NCBI RefSeq assembly: GCF_018129405.1
Contig: NZ_JAFCLP010000002.1
Location: 124,001-188,000, forward strand
DNA: 64,000 nt
Direction: 5' to 3'
Source of the DNA: Bradyrhizobium iriomotense
GTDB taxonomy: Bacteria; Pseudomonadota; Alphaproteobacteria; Rhizobiales; Xanthobacteraceae
The position numbers were made by a program, and so were the translations under genes. The notes below the pieces were generated by a model. That model searched no databases. It was not told the origin of the DNA and saw only the letters and a list, made by a program, of their open reading frames with translations. Shown piece by piece: positions 23,851 through 32,100 of this stretch (its first letter is position 1; each line of letters starts with the position of its first letter).

Positions 23851-24825
23851 CTACGGCTTCAAAATCGACGCGCCCGTGGTCTTGCGGCTTTCGAGATCGA
23901 TATGGGCCTTCGCGGCGTCCTTCAGTGCGTAGGCATGGTTGATCGGCACGTGGAGCTTGCCGTTGATGACGGCGGCGAACAGCGTGTCGGCGCCTTCCAG
24001 CAGCTCCTTGCGGGTGCCGATATAGTCGTTGAGCTTCGGGCGCGTCGCAAACAGCGAGCCGTGATTGTTGAGCTCGGCGATCGAGAACGGCGGCACCGGA
24101 CCTGAGGCATTGCCGAAGGAGACGAACATGCCGCGCGGCTTCAGGCAGGACAGCGAGCCCGGGAAGGTCGCCTTGCCGACGCCGTCATAGACGACGTCGC
24201 AGCCCTCGTTGCGGCTGATCTGCTTGACGCGGGCGACGAAGTCCTCCTCGTTGTAGAGGATGACGTGGTCGCAGCCGTTGGCTTCCGCGAGCTCCGCCTT
24301 CTCGCGCGAGCCGACCGTGCCGATGACATGGGCGCCGAGCGCACTCGCCCATTGGCAGGCGAGCAGGCCGATGCCGCCGGCGGCGGCGTGGATCAGCACG
24401 CGGTGGTGCGGCTCGACTTTGAAGGTCTTGTGCAGGAGATACCAGACCGTCAGCCCCTTCAGCATTAGCACGGCGCCCTGCTCGTGGGTGATGTGGTCGG
24501 GCAGCTTGACCAGCTTCTCCCAGGGAAGGTTGCGCTCGCCGGTATAGGCGCCGAGATTGTGGTAGTAGGCGACGCGGTCGCCGGGATGGAAATTGGTCAC
24601 GCCGGGGCCGACCGCGACGACCTCGCCCGAGGCCTCGTTGCCGGCGATGAAGGGCAGCCCCGGCGCCTTGTAGAGGCCGGTACGGTAGTAGACGTCGATG
24701 AAGTTGAGGCCGACCGCATGCTGGCGGATGCGCACCTCGCCGGGTCCCGGCGCCGGCACCTCGACGCTCTCATAGACCAGGGCTTCGGGGCCTCCGACCT
24801 TGTGCACACGGATGGCTTTGGTCAT
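23851..24825 (-). CDS. qor: NADPH:quinone oxidoreductase (MDR family)
   Basis: The start at 24825 has GAGGAGG upstream. The 324-residue zinc-free medium-chain reductase has the catalytic-domain motif GLNFIDVYYRTGLY and the cofactor motif HAAAGGIGLLACQWA. These are signatures of QOR1-type quinone reductases, which reduce quinones or enones with NADPH in the cytoplasm. The family's zinc-binding Cys and His residues are absent, as expected. It is transcribed alone. Confidence 0.87.
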   Translation of the reverse strand: MTKAIRVHKVGGPEALVYESVEVPAPGPGEVRIRQHAVGLNFIDVYYRTGLYKAPGLPFIAGNEASGEVVAVGPGVTNFHPGDRVAYYHNLGAYTGERNLPWEKLVKLPDHITHEQGAVLMLKGLTVWYLLHKTFKVEPHHRVLIHAAAGGIGLLACQWASALGAHVIGTVGSREKAELAEANGCDHVILYNEEDFVARVKQISRNEGCDVVYDGVGKATFPGSLSCLKPRGMFVSFGNASGPVPPFSIAELNNHGSLFATRPKLNDYIGTRKELLEGADTLFAAVINGKLHVPINHAYALKDAAKAHIDLESRKTTGASILKP

Positions 24826-24901
24826 TGCCTGACCTCCTCTTCTCCAAGGCGGAGCGAAAGACATCGCGCCCGCCTTGTCAACTCGGCGCCGACGGGAATG
24901 G

Positions 24902-25636
24902 CTAGACCGACGCCTTGCGCGCCTTCTTGCGGTTGCGCTTGGCCAGTACGTTGAAGAATTCGACCGCCGCCGAGAACGCAATTGCGAAATAGATGTAGCC
25001 GCGCGGGATGTGGAATTTGAATCCGTCCGCGACCAGCGCGACGCCGATCAGCACCAGGAAGGCCAGCGCCAGCATCTTCGTGGTCGGATGCTCCGCGACG
25101 AATCGCGACACCGGCCCGGACGAAATGTACATGATCAGGCAGGCGATCACGACGGCCGCGATCATGATCTCGATGTCCTGCGCCATGCCGATCGCGGTGA
25201 TGATCGAGTCCAGCGAGAACACGATGTCGATGATCACGATCTGGACGATCACCCAGAAGAAGGCGCTGCCGCCGGATTTCTCATCGCCCTCGTCGTCATC
25301 GACCTCGACTTCGGCGTGGATCTCGTGGGTCGCCTTCGCGATCAGGAACAGGCCACCGCCGATCAGGATCAGGTCGCGCCAGGAGAAGTCGTAACCCGCA
25401 AACGAGAACACCGGCGCGGTCAGGCCGATCAGCCAGACCAGCACGCTGAGCAGGATGATGCGGAAGACCAGCGCCAGCGCCAGCCCGATCTGGCGGGCGC
25501 GGTTCGCCTGCTGCTCCGGGATGCGCGAGACGATCACCGACAGGAAGATGACGTTGTCGATGCCGAGCACGATCTCGAGCGAGGTCAAGGTGAGGAGCGC
25601 GGCCCAGGCCTCGGGGCTGGTGATCAGATGCGTCAT
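24902..25636 (-). CDS. TerC family integral membrane protein
   Basis: The 244-residue product has about seven membrane helices and the conserved TerC acidic motifs EIVLGIDNVIFLSVI (first helix) and DIVFSLDSIITAIG (fourth or fifth), plus an acidic cytoplasmic loop (EVEVDDDEGDEKSGG). TerC/Alx/YoaE proteins are linked to metal (Mn) export or metalation of secreted proteins. The start overlaps the end of pcs by four bases, so the two are co-transcribed, although their roles appear unrelated. Confidence 0.88.
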   Translation of the reverse strand: MTHLITSPEAWAALLTLTSLEIVLGIDNVIFLSVIVSRIPEQQANRARQIGLALALVFRIILLSVLVWLIGLTAPVFSFAGYDFSWRDLILIGGGLFLIAKATHEIHAEVEVDDDEGDEKSGGSAFFWVIVQIVIIDIVFSLDSIITAIGMAQDIEIMIAAVVIACLIMYISSGPVSRFVAEHPTTKMLALAFLVLIGVALVADGFKFHIPRGYIYFAIAFSAAVEFFNVLAKRNRKKARKASV

Positions 25637-26358
25637 GCGAAGGATCTTGCGAAGCGGATCAACGCGTCGCTGAAGCTGATCCAGAGCGCGATCGCGCACA
25701 GCGCGGCGGTGACGCCGATGCCGACGTGAAAGTCCATCTCCAGCGTGTAGAGGGACAGCAGCGCCCAGATCGCGATCAGCGACATCGTCAGCCAGCGCAG
25801 CCGCACGACGCGGACCGGATGCAGCACGTGGAACGGCACGAAGGTCAGCACCACCAGGGCCGCAACCAGCAGCGTGGACCACAGCGGCGACCAGTGGAGC
25901 AGGAACAGGTAGAACGCCGCCGCATTCCACAGCGCCGGGAAACCGCGGAAGTGATTGTCGTCGGCCTTCATGCGCAGATCGGCGAAATATAATGCGCTGG
26001 TGACGATGATGGCGACGCCGAGCAAGGGCGCTGCGACCGGCAGCAACAGCCCGCTCGCCACGATCGCATAGGCCGGCACGAATACATAGGTGACGAAGTC
26101 GACCACGAGGTCGAGCACGTCCCCCGACCAGTTCGGCTGCACGTTCTTGACGTCGAGCCGGCGCGCGATCGGCCCGTCGATCGCGTCGATGATCAGCGCG
26201 ACGCCCAGCCATTGAAACATCGCCGCCCAGTGCTCGCGCACGGCCTCCAGCATCGCGAGCAGCGCGATCGCCGCACCGAAGGCGGTGAAGATATGCACCG
26301 AGAACGCCGCGGCGCGGATCGCGGGTGTCGGCTTCAGGGAATCCTCTCGGCTGTCCAT
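25633..26358 (-). CDS. pcs: Phosphatidylcholine synthase
   Basis: From MDSREDSLKP at 26358 the protein has 241 residues, the normal length of rhizobial Pcs; in-frame ATGs exist up to 26400. It has the CDP-alcohol phosphotransferase motif DAIDGPIARRLDV then GDVLDLVVDF, containing the metal-binding Asp residues, and about seven membrane helices. Pcs condenses CDP-diacylglycerol with host-derived choline to form phosphatidylcholine in the inner membrane. The trait is typical of plant-associated alphaproteobacteria. It is upstream of terC and overlaps it. Confidence 0.88.
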   Translation of the reverse strand: MDSREDSLKPTPAIRAAAFSVHIFTAFGAAIALLAMLEAVREHWAAMFQWLGVALIIDAIDGPIARRLDVKNVQPNWSGDVLDLVVDFVTYVFVPAYAIVASGLLLPVAAPLLGVAIIVTSALYFADLRMKADDNHFRGFPALWNAAAFYLFLLHWSPLWSTLLVAALVVLTFVPFHVLHPVRVVRLRWLTMSLIAIWALLSLYTLEMDFHVGIGVTAALCAIALWISFSDALIRFARSFA

Positions 26359-26487
26359 GGCTTCTGCTATCAGAATGAGACCGATTTGCACATAAGCCAT
26401 TGCGGCGCCCGGTCGCACAATTCGCCATAAAACCTAGGAAAAATAGGTGGGCTTGAATTTGCCGCGGGGCGTGTCATTTGTCGTTCC

Positions 26488-27672
26488 ATGACAGACGCAT
26501 CGACACTTTTTGACGCAGCCGTGATCGGCGGCGGACCGGCCGGGATAGCAGCGGCGATCGCACTGGCGCAGGCCGGCGCACGGACCGCGCTGGTGGCGCG
26601 CCGCCTGCCCTACGCCGACAATCGTACCACCGCGCTATTGGGTGCCTCCATCGATCTCCTGGAGAGCCTCGACGTCTGGCAGCGCTGCAGGGACAAGGCG
26701 GCCGCGCTCGAGGTCATGCGGCTCGTCGACGACACCGGCCGGCTGTTCCGCGCGCCGGAGGTCCGTTTCTCCTGTCACGAAATCGGGCTCGACGCCTTCG
26801 GCTACAACATCGACAACCGCTCACTGATGCTGGCGCTGGAAGAGCGCGCGGCGGAGCTGCCCGGGATCGTCCGTTTCGACGACGAGGCCGAAAGCGTCGT
26901 CATTGAAGCCCACGATGTCGCGATCCGGACCGCCTCCGCACAATTCCTCTCGGCCCGCCTCGTGGTCGGCGCCGACGGCCGGCATTCGCTGTGTCGCGAG
27001 GCCGCCGGCATCGAGGTCGCGCGGCGCGAGCTGACGCAGACGGCGCTGACGTTCAACGTCGGCCATGCGCGGCCGCATCGCAACGTCTCGACCGAGTTCC
27101 ACACGCCGCACGGGCCCTGCGTGTTCGTGCCCCTGCCCGGCGACCGCTCCAGCATCGTCTGGGTCTCGGCGCCCGCGGAGGCCGAGCGGCTGCGCGGCTT
27201 GAGCGACGAGGAGCTGTCCGCTGCAATCGAGAAGCAGTCGCACTCCATCCTGGGACGCATGACGGTCGAGCCCGGGCGCAACCTGTTTCCGCTGGCGATC
27301 GAGCGTCCAGAATCCTTCGGCCGCGACCGCATTGCACTGGTCGGCGAAGCCGCCCATGTGGTTCCTCCGATCGGCGCCCAAGGCCTCAATCTCGGCCTGC
27401 GCGATGCCGCCGACATCGCGCGGCTCGCGGGCGAGGCCATCGCGGCGGGCCAGGACCCCGGCGCGGACGAAGTGCTCAAGCGCTACGACCGCGCCCGGCG
27501 GCCCGACATCCTGAGCCGGACCTTCGCGATCGACATCGCCAACCGCTCTTTGCTCAACGATTTCCTGCCGCTCCAGCCGGTCCGCGCCGTCGGCATGCAC
27601 CTGCTCGGTGCCATCGGCCCGCTCCGGCGTTTTGCCATGCGCGAAGGCCTGACGCCGACCTGGCGAAGGTAA
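26488..27672 (+). CDS. FAD-dependent monooxygenase of the UbiH/UbiF family
   Basis: The 394-residue protein has the three flavin monooxygenase fingerprints: VIGGGPAGIAAAIALAQAG at residues 11-29, GADGRHS near 165, and IALVGEAAHVVPPIGAQG near 290, followed by LNLGLRDAADIARL. In the third motif the usual Gly-Asp is Gly-Glu. The family hydroxylates the ubiquinone ring; the resemblance is to the UbiH/UbiL group of alphaproteobacteria. The gene stands alone and converges with the AEC transporter gene six bases away. Confidence 0.85.
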   Translation: MTDASTLFDAAVIGGGPAGIAAAIALAQAGARTALVARRLPYADNRTTALLGASIDLLESLDVWQRCRDKAAALEVMRLVDDTGRLFRAPEVRFSCHEIGLDAFGYNIDNRSLMLALEERAAELPGIVRFDDEAESVVIEAHDVAIRTASAQFLSARLVVGADGRHSLCREAAGIEVARRELTQTALTFNVGHARPHRNVSTEFHTPHGPCVFVPLPGDRSSIVWVSAPAEAERLRGLSDEELSAAIEKQSHSILGRMTVEPGRNLFPLAIERPESFGRDRIALVGEAAHVVPPIGAQGLNLGLRDAADIARLAGEAIAAGQDPGADEVLKRYDRARRPDILSRTFAIDIANRSLLNDFLPLQPVRAVGMHLLGAIGPLRRFAMREGLTPTWRR

Positions 27673-27678
27673 CGCCTC

Positions 27679-28632
27679 TCACGGAAACACGAGCCGCCCG
27701 GTCTGGATCGCCCACATTACGCTGGTCAGCGTGACCACGGACGCAAACGTCCCGAGCAGCACGGCGACGGAGGCGGATTCGATCCAGGCATCGTTCTGGC
27801 GGGCGATCACGAACACATTCAATGCCGGCGGCAGCGAGGCCATCAGAACGGCGGTCGCGGCCCAGGGCTGCGCGAACGGGCCGAATGCCAGCATCAGGCC
27901 GAACGCCGCAAGCGGATGGATGAGGAGCTTCACCGCGATCACGCCGGGCACCTCCCACGGCACACGGTCGAACGGGCGAAGCGCCACCGTCACGCCGAGC
28001 ACGAACAGCGCAGTCGGCGCGGCCGCGTTCTGGAGGAAGGTGATGGTGCGGTCGAGCGCGACCGGCAGCTCGATATGGAGCGCCGCGACCGCCGCGCCAA
28101 AGCAGGCCGACATGATCAGCGGGTTGAGCACGATCTGCTTCACCACGACGCCAAAGGCGTGCACGATCGAGGGATGGTCGCGGTCGGAGAGCTCGATCAA
28201 CAGCGGCACGATCGTGAACAGGAAGATGCTGTCGCAGCAGAAGATCAGCGCGGTCGGCGCCGCGGCCTTCGTCCCGAGCACTGCGAGCGCCAGCCCCGGT
28301 CCCATGTAGCCGATATTGCCGTAGCCGCCGGAGAGACCAGCGAGCGTCGCCTCCCGCAATGTCAGGCGTCCCAGCACCTTGCCGACGACCAGCGCCAGGG
28401 TGAACGCCGCAACCGTCGATAGCGTGGTCGCGACCAGGAACGGCGGGTTGTTCAGCTCTGCGAACGGCGTCTTCGACATGATCGCGAACAGCAGCGCGGG
28501 CAGCGACACGTAAAGCAGGAAGAAGTTCATCCAGGCGAGGCCCGATTCCGGCAGGGCCTTGACCTTGCCGCAGGCGAAACCAACGAAGATCAGGCCGAAA
28601 TAAGGTAGAGCCAGGTTGAGGATATCGACCAT
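27679..28632 (-). CDS. AEC family transporter (auxin efflux carrier type)
   Basis: The 317-residue membrane protein has about ten helices and the family pattern: NLALPYFGLIFVGFACGK at the N-terminus, SGGYGNIGYMGPGLALA mid-protein (the unwound crossing segment) and DRVPWEVPGVIAVK near 230. AEC proteins move small organic acids such as malonate or auxin-like compounds across the cytoplasmic membrane. The substrate is not predictable. It is divergent from hspQ, with about 100 bases between the starts. Confidence 0.88.
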   Translation of the reverse strand: MVDILNLALPYFGLIFVGFACGKVKALPESGLAWMNFFLLYVSLPALLFAIMSKTPFAELNNPPFLVATTLSTVAAFTLALVVGKVLGRLTLREATLAGLSGGYGNIGYMGPGLALAVLGTKAAAPTALIFCCDSIFLFTIVPLLIELSDRDHPSIVHAFGVVVKQIVLNPLIMSACFGAAVAALHIELPVALDRTITFLQNAAAPTALFVLGVTVALRPFDRVPWEVPGVIAVKLLIHPLAAFGLMLAFGPFAQPWAATAVLMASLPPALNVFVIARQNDAWIESASVAVLLGTFASVVTLTSVMWAIQTGRLVFP

Positions 28633-28738
28633 AGATGAAGTGTTTTCTGAAGACTTGGGGGCTATCCGCCCCGGACACGAAGGTTAATTCCCGATAAGGC
28701 CACTAGCATCGGCCACAATCCTGGTCTATCGACGGGGG

Positions 28739-29071
28739 ATGATTAAAGCGCGGACCGCCAAATTCCAGATCGGACAGGTCGTGCGCCACCGGATCTTCTC
28801 GTTCCGGGGCGTGATCTTCGACATCGATCCGGAATTCAACAACACCGAGGAGTGGTGGCTGTCGATTCCCGAGGAGGTGCGGCCCCACAAGGACCAGCCG
28901 TTCTATCACCTGCTCGCGGAAAACGCGGAGTCCGAGTACGTCGCCTACGTCTCCGAGCAGAACCTGTTGCCCGACGACTCCGGCGAGCCGATCCGGCATT
29001 CCCAGGTCGCCGAGATCTTCATCAAGGACAAGGGCGGCGGCTACCGCCCGCGCAATCCCTCGCTGAACTGA
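28739..29071 (+). CDS. hspQ: Heat shock protein HspQ
   Basis: The 110-residue protein has the YccV/HspQ core: KFQIGQVVRHRIFSFRGVIFD at the N-terminus, NTEEWWLSIPE and QPFYHLLAENAESEYVAYVSEQNL (each given in part). HspQ promotes Lon protease activity and degradation of mutant DnaA in enterics; the same fold binds hemimethylated DNA. A GGGGG lies immediately before the ATG. A strong intrinsic terminator follows. Confidence 0.93.
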   Translation: MIKARTAKFQIGQVVRHRIFSFRGVIFDIDPEFNNTEEWWLSIPEEVRPHKDQPFYHLLAENAESEYVAYVSEQNLLPDDSGEPIRHSQVAEIFIKDKGGGYRPRNPSLN

Positions 29072-29096
29072 TCTTCGCTCGGACACGGCTGGTCAG

Positions 29097-29130
29097 CAAA
29101 AAAGGCGCTCGAATGAGCGCCTTTTTCATG
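29097..29130. terminator. Bidirectional intrinsic terminator after hspQ
   Basis: AAAAAGGCGCTC (29099-29110) pairs with GAGCGCCTTTTT (29115-29126) over 12 bp around a 4-base loop. With A-runs and T-runs on both sides it can end transcription from hspQ and from the convergent IalB-type gene. Confidence 0.9.
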
Positions 29131-29148
29131 TCCGGGATTTTGTCCCAA

Positions 29149-29979
29149 TTATTTCTGGGCGGTCGGAGGTGCGCCGGGCGGCGTGCCCTGCTGCTCGAGC
29201 TTCTTGCGCTGCTCGTCGGCCTTCTTCTGAAGCTCTTCCTGGAGCTTCTTCTGGGTTTCCTCGAACACCTTCGGATCGGTCGGCGGACCGTCATAGGCCT
29301 TCTGGAATTCGCCGGCGAGCGGCAGCGGCAGGGTCAGCGGCGCGCCATTGGCGTTGATCGCCTGGACAACGAGATTCTGGCCCTTCTTCATGCTGTTGAT
29401 GAGCTCGGGCGTGGCCTCGTAGTCGGACATGCAGCCGTTCTGGAAGCAGATCACATACGGTTGCTGCAGCGGCGCGTTGCTGTCCACGATGATGCGGGTG
29501 CCGTGCACGAGCTGCATGCCGAGCGGCAGCGTCACGCGCAGGATCTTCTTCGGCTCGCCTTCCGGCTCGATGATGACGGCGGCGATCACCGGCTGGCCCG
29601 ATTCGATGCGGCCGTCCTTGCCGGTGAAGCAGACCTGCTTGGCGTTGGCGTCCTGGCCCTTGAGGCAGAACTTGGTCCAGGGGGCGTAGATCAGCTGGAT
29701 CTGCTGGTCGGCGGGCTGGGCCGCGCCCTGCTGCGCCGGAGCGCCCTGCGCGGGAGCCTGCTGGGCCGGCTGCGCCTGGGCGGGTGCCGGAGCCTTGGGG
29801 GCAGCCTTCGGAGCCGCCGCCTTCGGGGCCGGGGCCGCCTTGGGCGCGGCGGGCGCACCGGGAGCCGGCGCCGGGGTCTGGGCTTCAGCGGCGAACGGGA
29901 CGGCCAATGCCGTCGCCGTCAACAAGGCGAGAAGTCGCCCGCGCGGCCGGACGGACGCGGCCAAATAACGGAAATTCAT
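29149..29979 (-). CDS. Invasion-associated locus B (IalB) family protein
   Basis: From ATG 29979 (AGAAAGGG nine bases upstream) the protein has 276 residues. It has a signal peptide ending near AEAQT, a ~60-residue Ala/Pro/Lys/Gln-rich spacer, then an IalB domain with its paired Cys (APWTKFCLKG, KQVCFTGKDG, PYVICFQNGCMSDYEA). A charged helical tail (ETQKKLQEELQKKADEQRKK) follows. IalB proteins are periplasmic or outer-surface proteins first described for host-cell invasion in Bartonella; in free-living alphaproteobacteria the role is unknown. The spacer suggests anchoring across the envelope. Confidence 0.88.
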   Translation of the reverse strand: MNFRYLAASVRPRGRLLALLTATALAVPFAAEAQTPAPAPGAPAAPKAAPAPKAAAPKAAPKAPAPAQAQPAQQAPAQGAPAQQGAAQPADQQIQLIYAPWTKFCLKGQDANAKQVCFTGKDGRIESGQPVIAAVIIEPEGEPKKILRVTLPLGMQLVHGTRIIVDSNAPLQQPYVICFQNGCMSDYEATPELINSMKKGQNLVVQAINANGAPLTLPLPLAGEFQKAYDGPPTDPKVFEETQKKLQEELQKKADEQRKKLEQQGTPPGAPPTAQK

Positions 29980-30239
29980 TGCAGAAAACCCTTTCTGAAC
30001 GGGAAGTGCCCGAACCGCTCCGAAGCACCGAACCAAGCCGCCTTGGGCGCGGCTCTCTCCCCGTCAATTGAGGCGGATAAGTGACGGGCTCGGCGCTCTT
30101 GCGCGATTGGGTGCCTTCTTAGCGTGGCCGACGAAAAGATCAATGCCGACAAGCGTCTTTGACCACATCCGCAACTGCCTCCGGTGAAATTCCCTGTGAT
30201 AGGATTCAGGTCCGACGGTCCTCGAATCAACGTGTGCCG

Positions 30240-32096
30240 ATGTTCATGTTCCAGCGCCTCTTCGAGGGCCCCGGTCTGCGCCTCTGCATCCTTGCCTGTG
30301 CGCTCACGTTTGCGCTTGCCTGGGGCCTGTCCGCTGGTGCTGCACGAGCCGAGGAAGCCTATGCCATCGCCATGCACGGCAAGCCGGCGATGCTCGCCGA
30401 TTTCACCCACATGCCCTATGCCAATCCTGATGCCCGCAAGGGCGGTCGGCTGACCTGGGGCATCCTCGGAACCTTCGACAGTCTCAATCCCTTCATCGTG
30501 AAGGGATTGGCGGTGCAGCCGATCCGCAACTACGTGGTCGAGAGCCTGCTTGCGCGCGGCCAGGACGAGCCGTTCACGCTCTACAGCCTGCTCGCGAGGT
30601 CCGTCGAAACCGACGACGACCGGACCTTCGTCACGTTCCGCCTCGATCCCCGCGCCCGCTTTTCCGACGGCACACCGGTGCGCGCCGAGGACGTGCTGTT
30701 CTCCTGGCAGTTGCTGCGCGACCGCGGCCGTCCCAATCACCGGCAATATTACGCGAAGGTCGCGAAGGCCGAGGCGCCCGATCCCCTCACCGTCCGCTTC
30801 GACCTCACTGGCGCCAATGACCGCGAGCTGCCGCTGATCCTCGGCCTGATGCCGATCCTGCCGAAACACGCGGTCGATATCGCGACCTTCGAGGAGACGA
30901 CGCTGACGAGCCCGGTCGGCTCGGGCCCCTATCGCGTGACCGCGGTGAAACCGGGCGCCAGCGTGACGCTCACGCGCAATCCCGACTATTGGGGCCGCGA
31001 CCTCGCCATCAATCGCGGGCTCTACAATTTCGACGAGATCAGGCTCGACTATTTTCGCGAGGCCAACGGCCAGTTCGAAGCCTTCAAGCGTGGCCTCTAC
31101 GATTTCCGCGTCGAGCACGAGCCCTTGCGCTGGCACGACGGCTACGATTTTCCGGCCGCCAGAAGCGGCGAGGTGATCCGCGACACCGTCAAGCCCGGCG
31201 TGCCCCAGCCTTCCGAATTCCTGGTCTTCAACACGCGCCGTCCGGTCTTCGCCGACATCCGCGTGCGCCGCGCCCTGACGCTGCTGTTCGATTTCGAGCT
31301 GGTCAACCGCAACTACTTCTTCGGCCTCTATTCGCGCGTCGCCGGCTATTTCGCCGGCTCCGAGCTGTCGGCCTATGGCAAGCCTGCGGATGCGCGCGAG
31401 CGCGAGTTGCTCAAACCGTTCGCCGCGCAGATCCCGCCGGAGATCATGGAGGGCAGCTACCGCCTGCCCGTGACCGACGGTTCGGGCCGCGACCGCACGA
31501 CGCTGCGCGCCGCGCTGAAGCTGTTGTCTGAGGCCGGCTACGATCTCGACGGCACCGTGCTGCGCAACCGCACGACCAAGGCGCCCTTCACCTTCGAGAT
31601 CATGGTCACGACCCGCGACCAGGAGCGCATCGCACTCGCCTTCCAGCGCGACCTCAGGCGCGCCGGCATCGAGGCCAGCGTGCGGTCGGTCGATCCCGTG
31701 CAATTCGACCAGCGCCGGCTCGGTTACGAGTTCGACATGATCCAGAACCGCTGGGACCAGTCGCTGTCGCCCGGCAACGAGCAGTATTTCTATTGGGGCA
31801 GCGCGGCCGCCGACAATCCGGGCACCCGCAACTACATGGGCGCCAGGGATCCAGCCATCGACGCCATGATCGGCGCCCTGCTGGAGGCCCGTGAACATAC
31901 GGATTTCGTCTCCGCGGTGCGCGCGCTCGATCGCGCCCTGATCGCGGGCTGCTACACAATCCCGCTGTTTAACGTATCCGAGCAATGGATCGCGCGCTGG
32001 AATCGGATAGAACGGCCGAAGGCCACCGCGCTGTCCGGCTACCTGCCGGAGACCTGGTGGTCGAAGGGTGAGCCTCAAGCGACGCAAATGAAGTGA
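30240..32096 (+). CDS. Periplasmic extracellular solute-binding protein, family 5 (oligopeptide type)
   Basis: The 618-residue product has a signal peptide (FALAWGLSAGAARAEE) and the SBP_bac_5 architecture: FDSLNPFIVKG, VTFRLDPRARFSDGTPVRAEDVLFS (in part), VGSGPYRVTAVKPGASVT and FNTRRPVFADIRVRRALTLL. The extra length and the NYMGARDPAIDAMI region are like the YejA receptors for microcin C and peptides. No yejBEF transporter genes are adjacent. The gene ends four bases before an AMP-binding-family gene, so they form an operon. Confidence 0.88.
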   Translation: MFMFQRLFEGPGLRLCILACALTFALAWGLSAGAARAEEAYAIAMHGKPAMLADFTHMPYANPDARKGGRLTWGILGTFDSLNPFIVKGLAVQPIRNYVVESLLARGQDEPFTLYSLLARSVETDDDRTFVTFRLDPRARFSDGTPVRAEDVLFSWQLLRDRGRPNHRQYYAKVAKAEAPDPLTVRFDLTGANDRELPLILGLMPILPKHAVDIATFEETTLTSPVGSGPYRVTAVKPGASVTLTRNPDYWGRDLAINRGLYNFDEIRLDYFREANGQFEAFKRGLYDFRVEHEPLRWHDGYDFPAARSGEVIRDTVKPGVPQPSEFLVFNTRRPVFADIRVRRALTLLFDFELVNRNYFFGLYSRVAGYFAGSELSAYGKPADARERELLKPFAAQIPPEIMEGSYRLPVTDGSGRDRTTLRAALKLLSEAGYDLDGTVLRNRTTKAPFTFEIMVTTRDQERIALAFQRDLRRAGIEASVRSVDPVQFDQRRLGYEFDMIQNRWDQSLSPGNEQYFYWGSAAADNPGTRNYMGARDPAIDAMIGALLEAREHTDFVSAVRALDRALIAGCYTIPLFNVSEQWIARWNRIERPKATALSGYLPETWWSKGEPQATQMK

Positions 32097-32100
32097 CGCC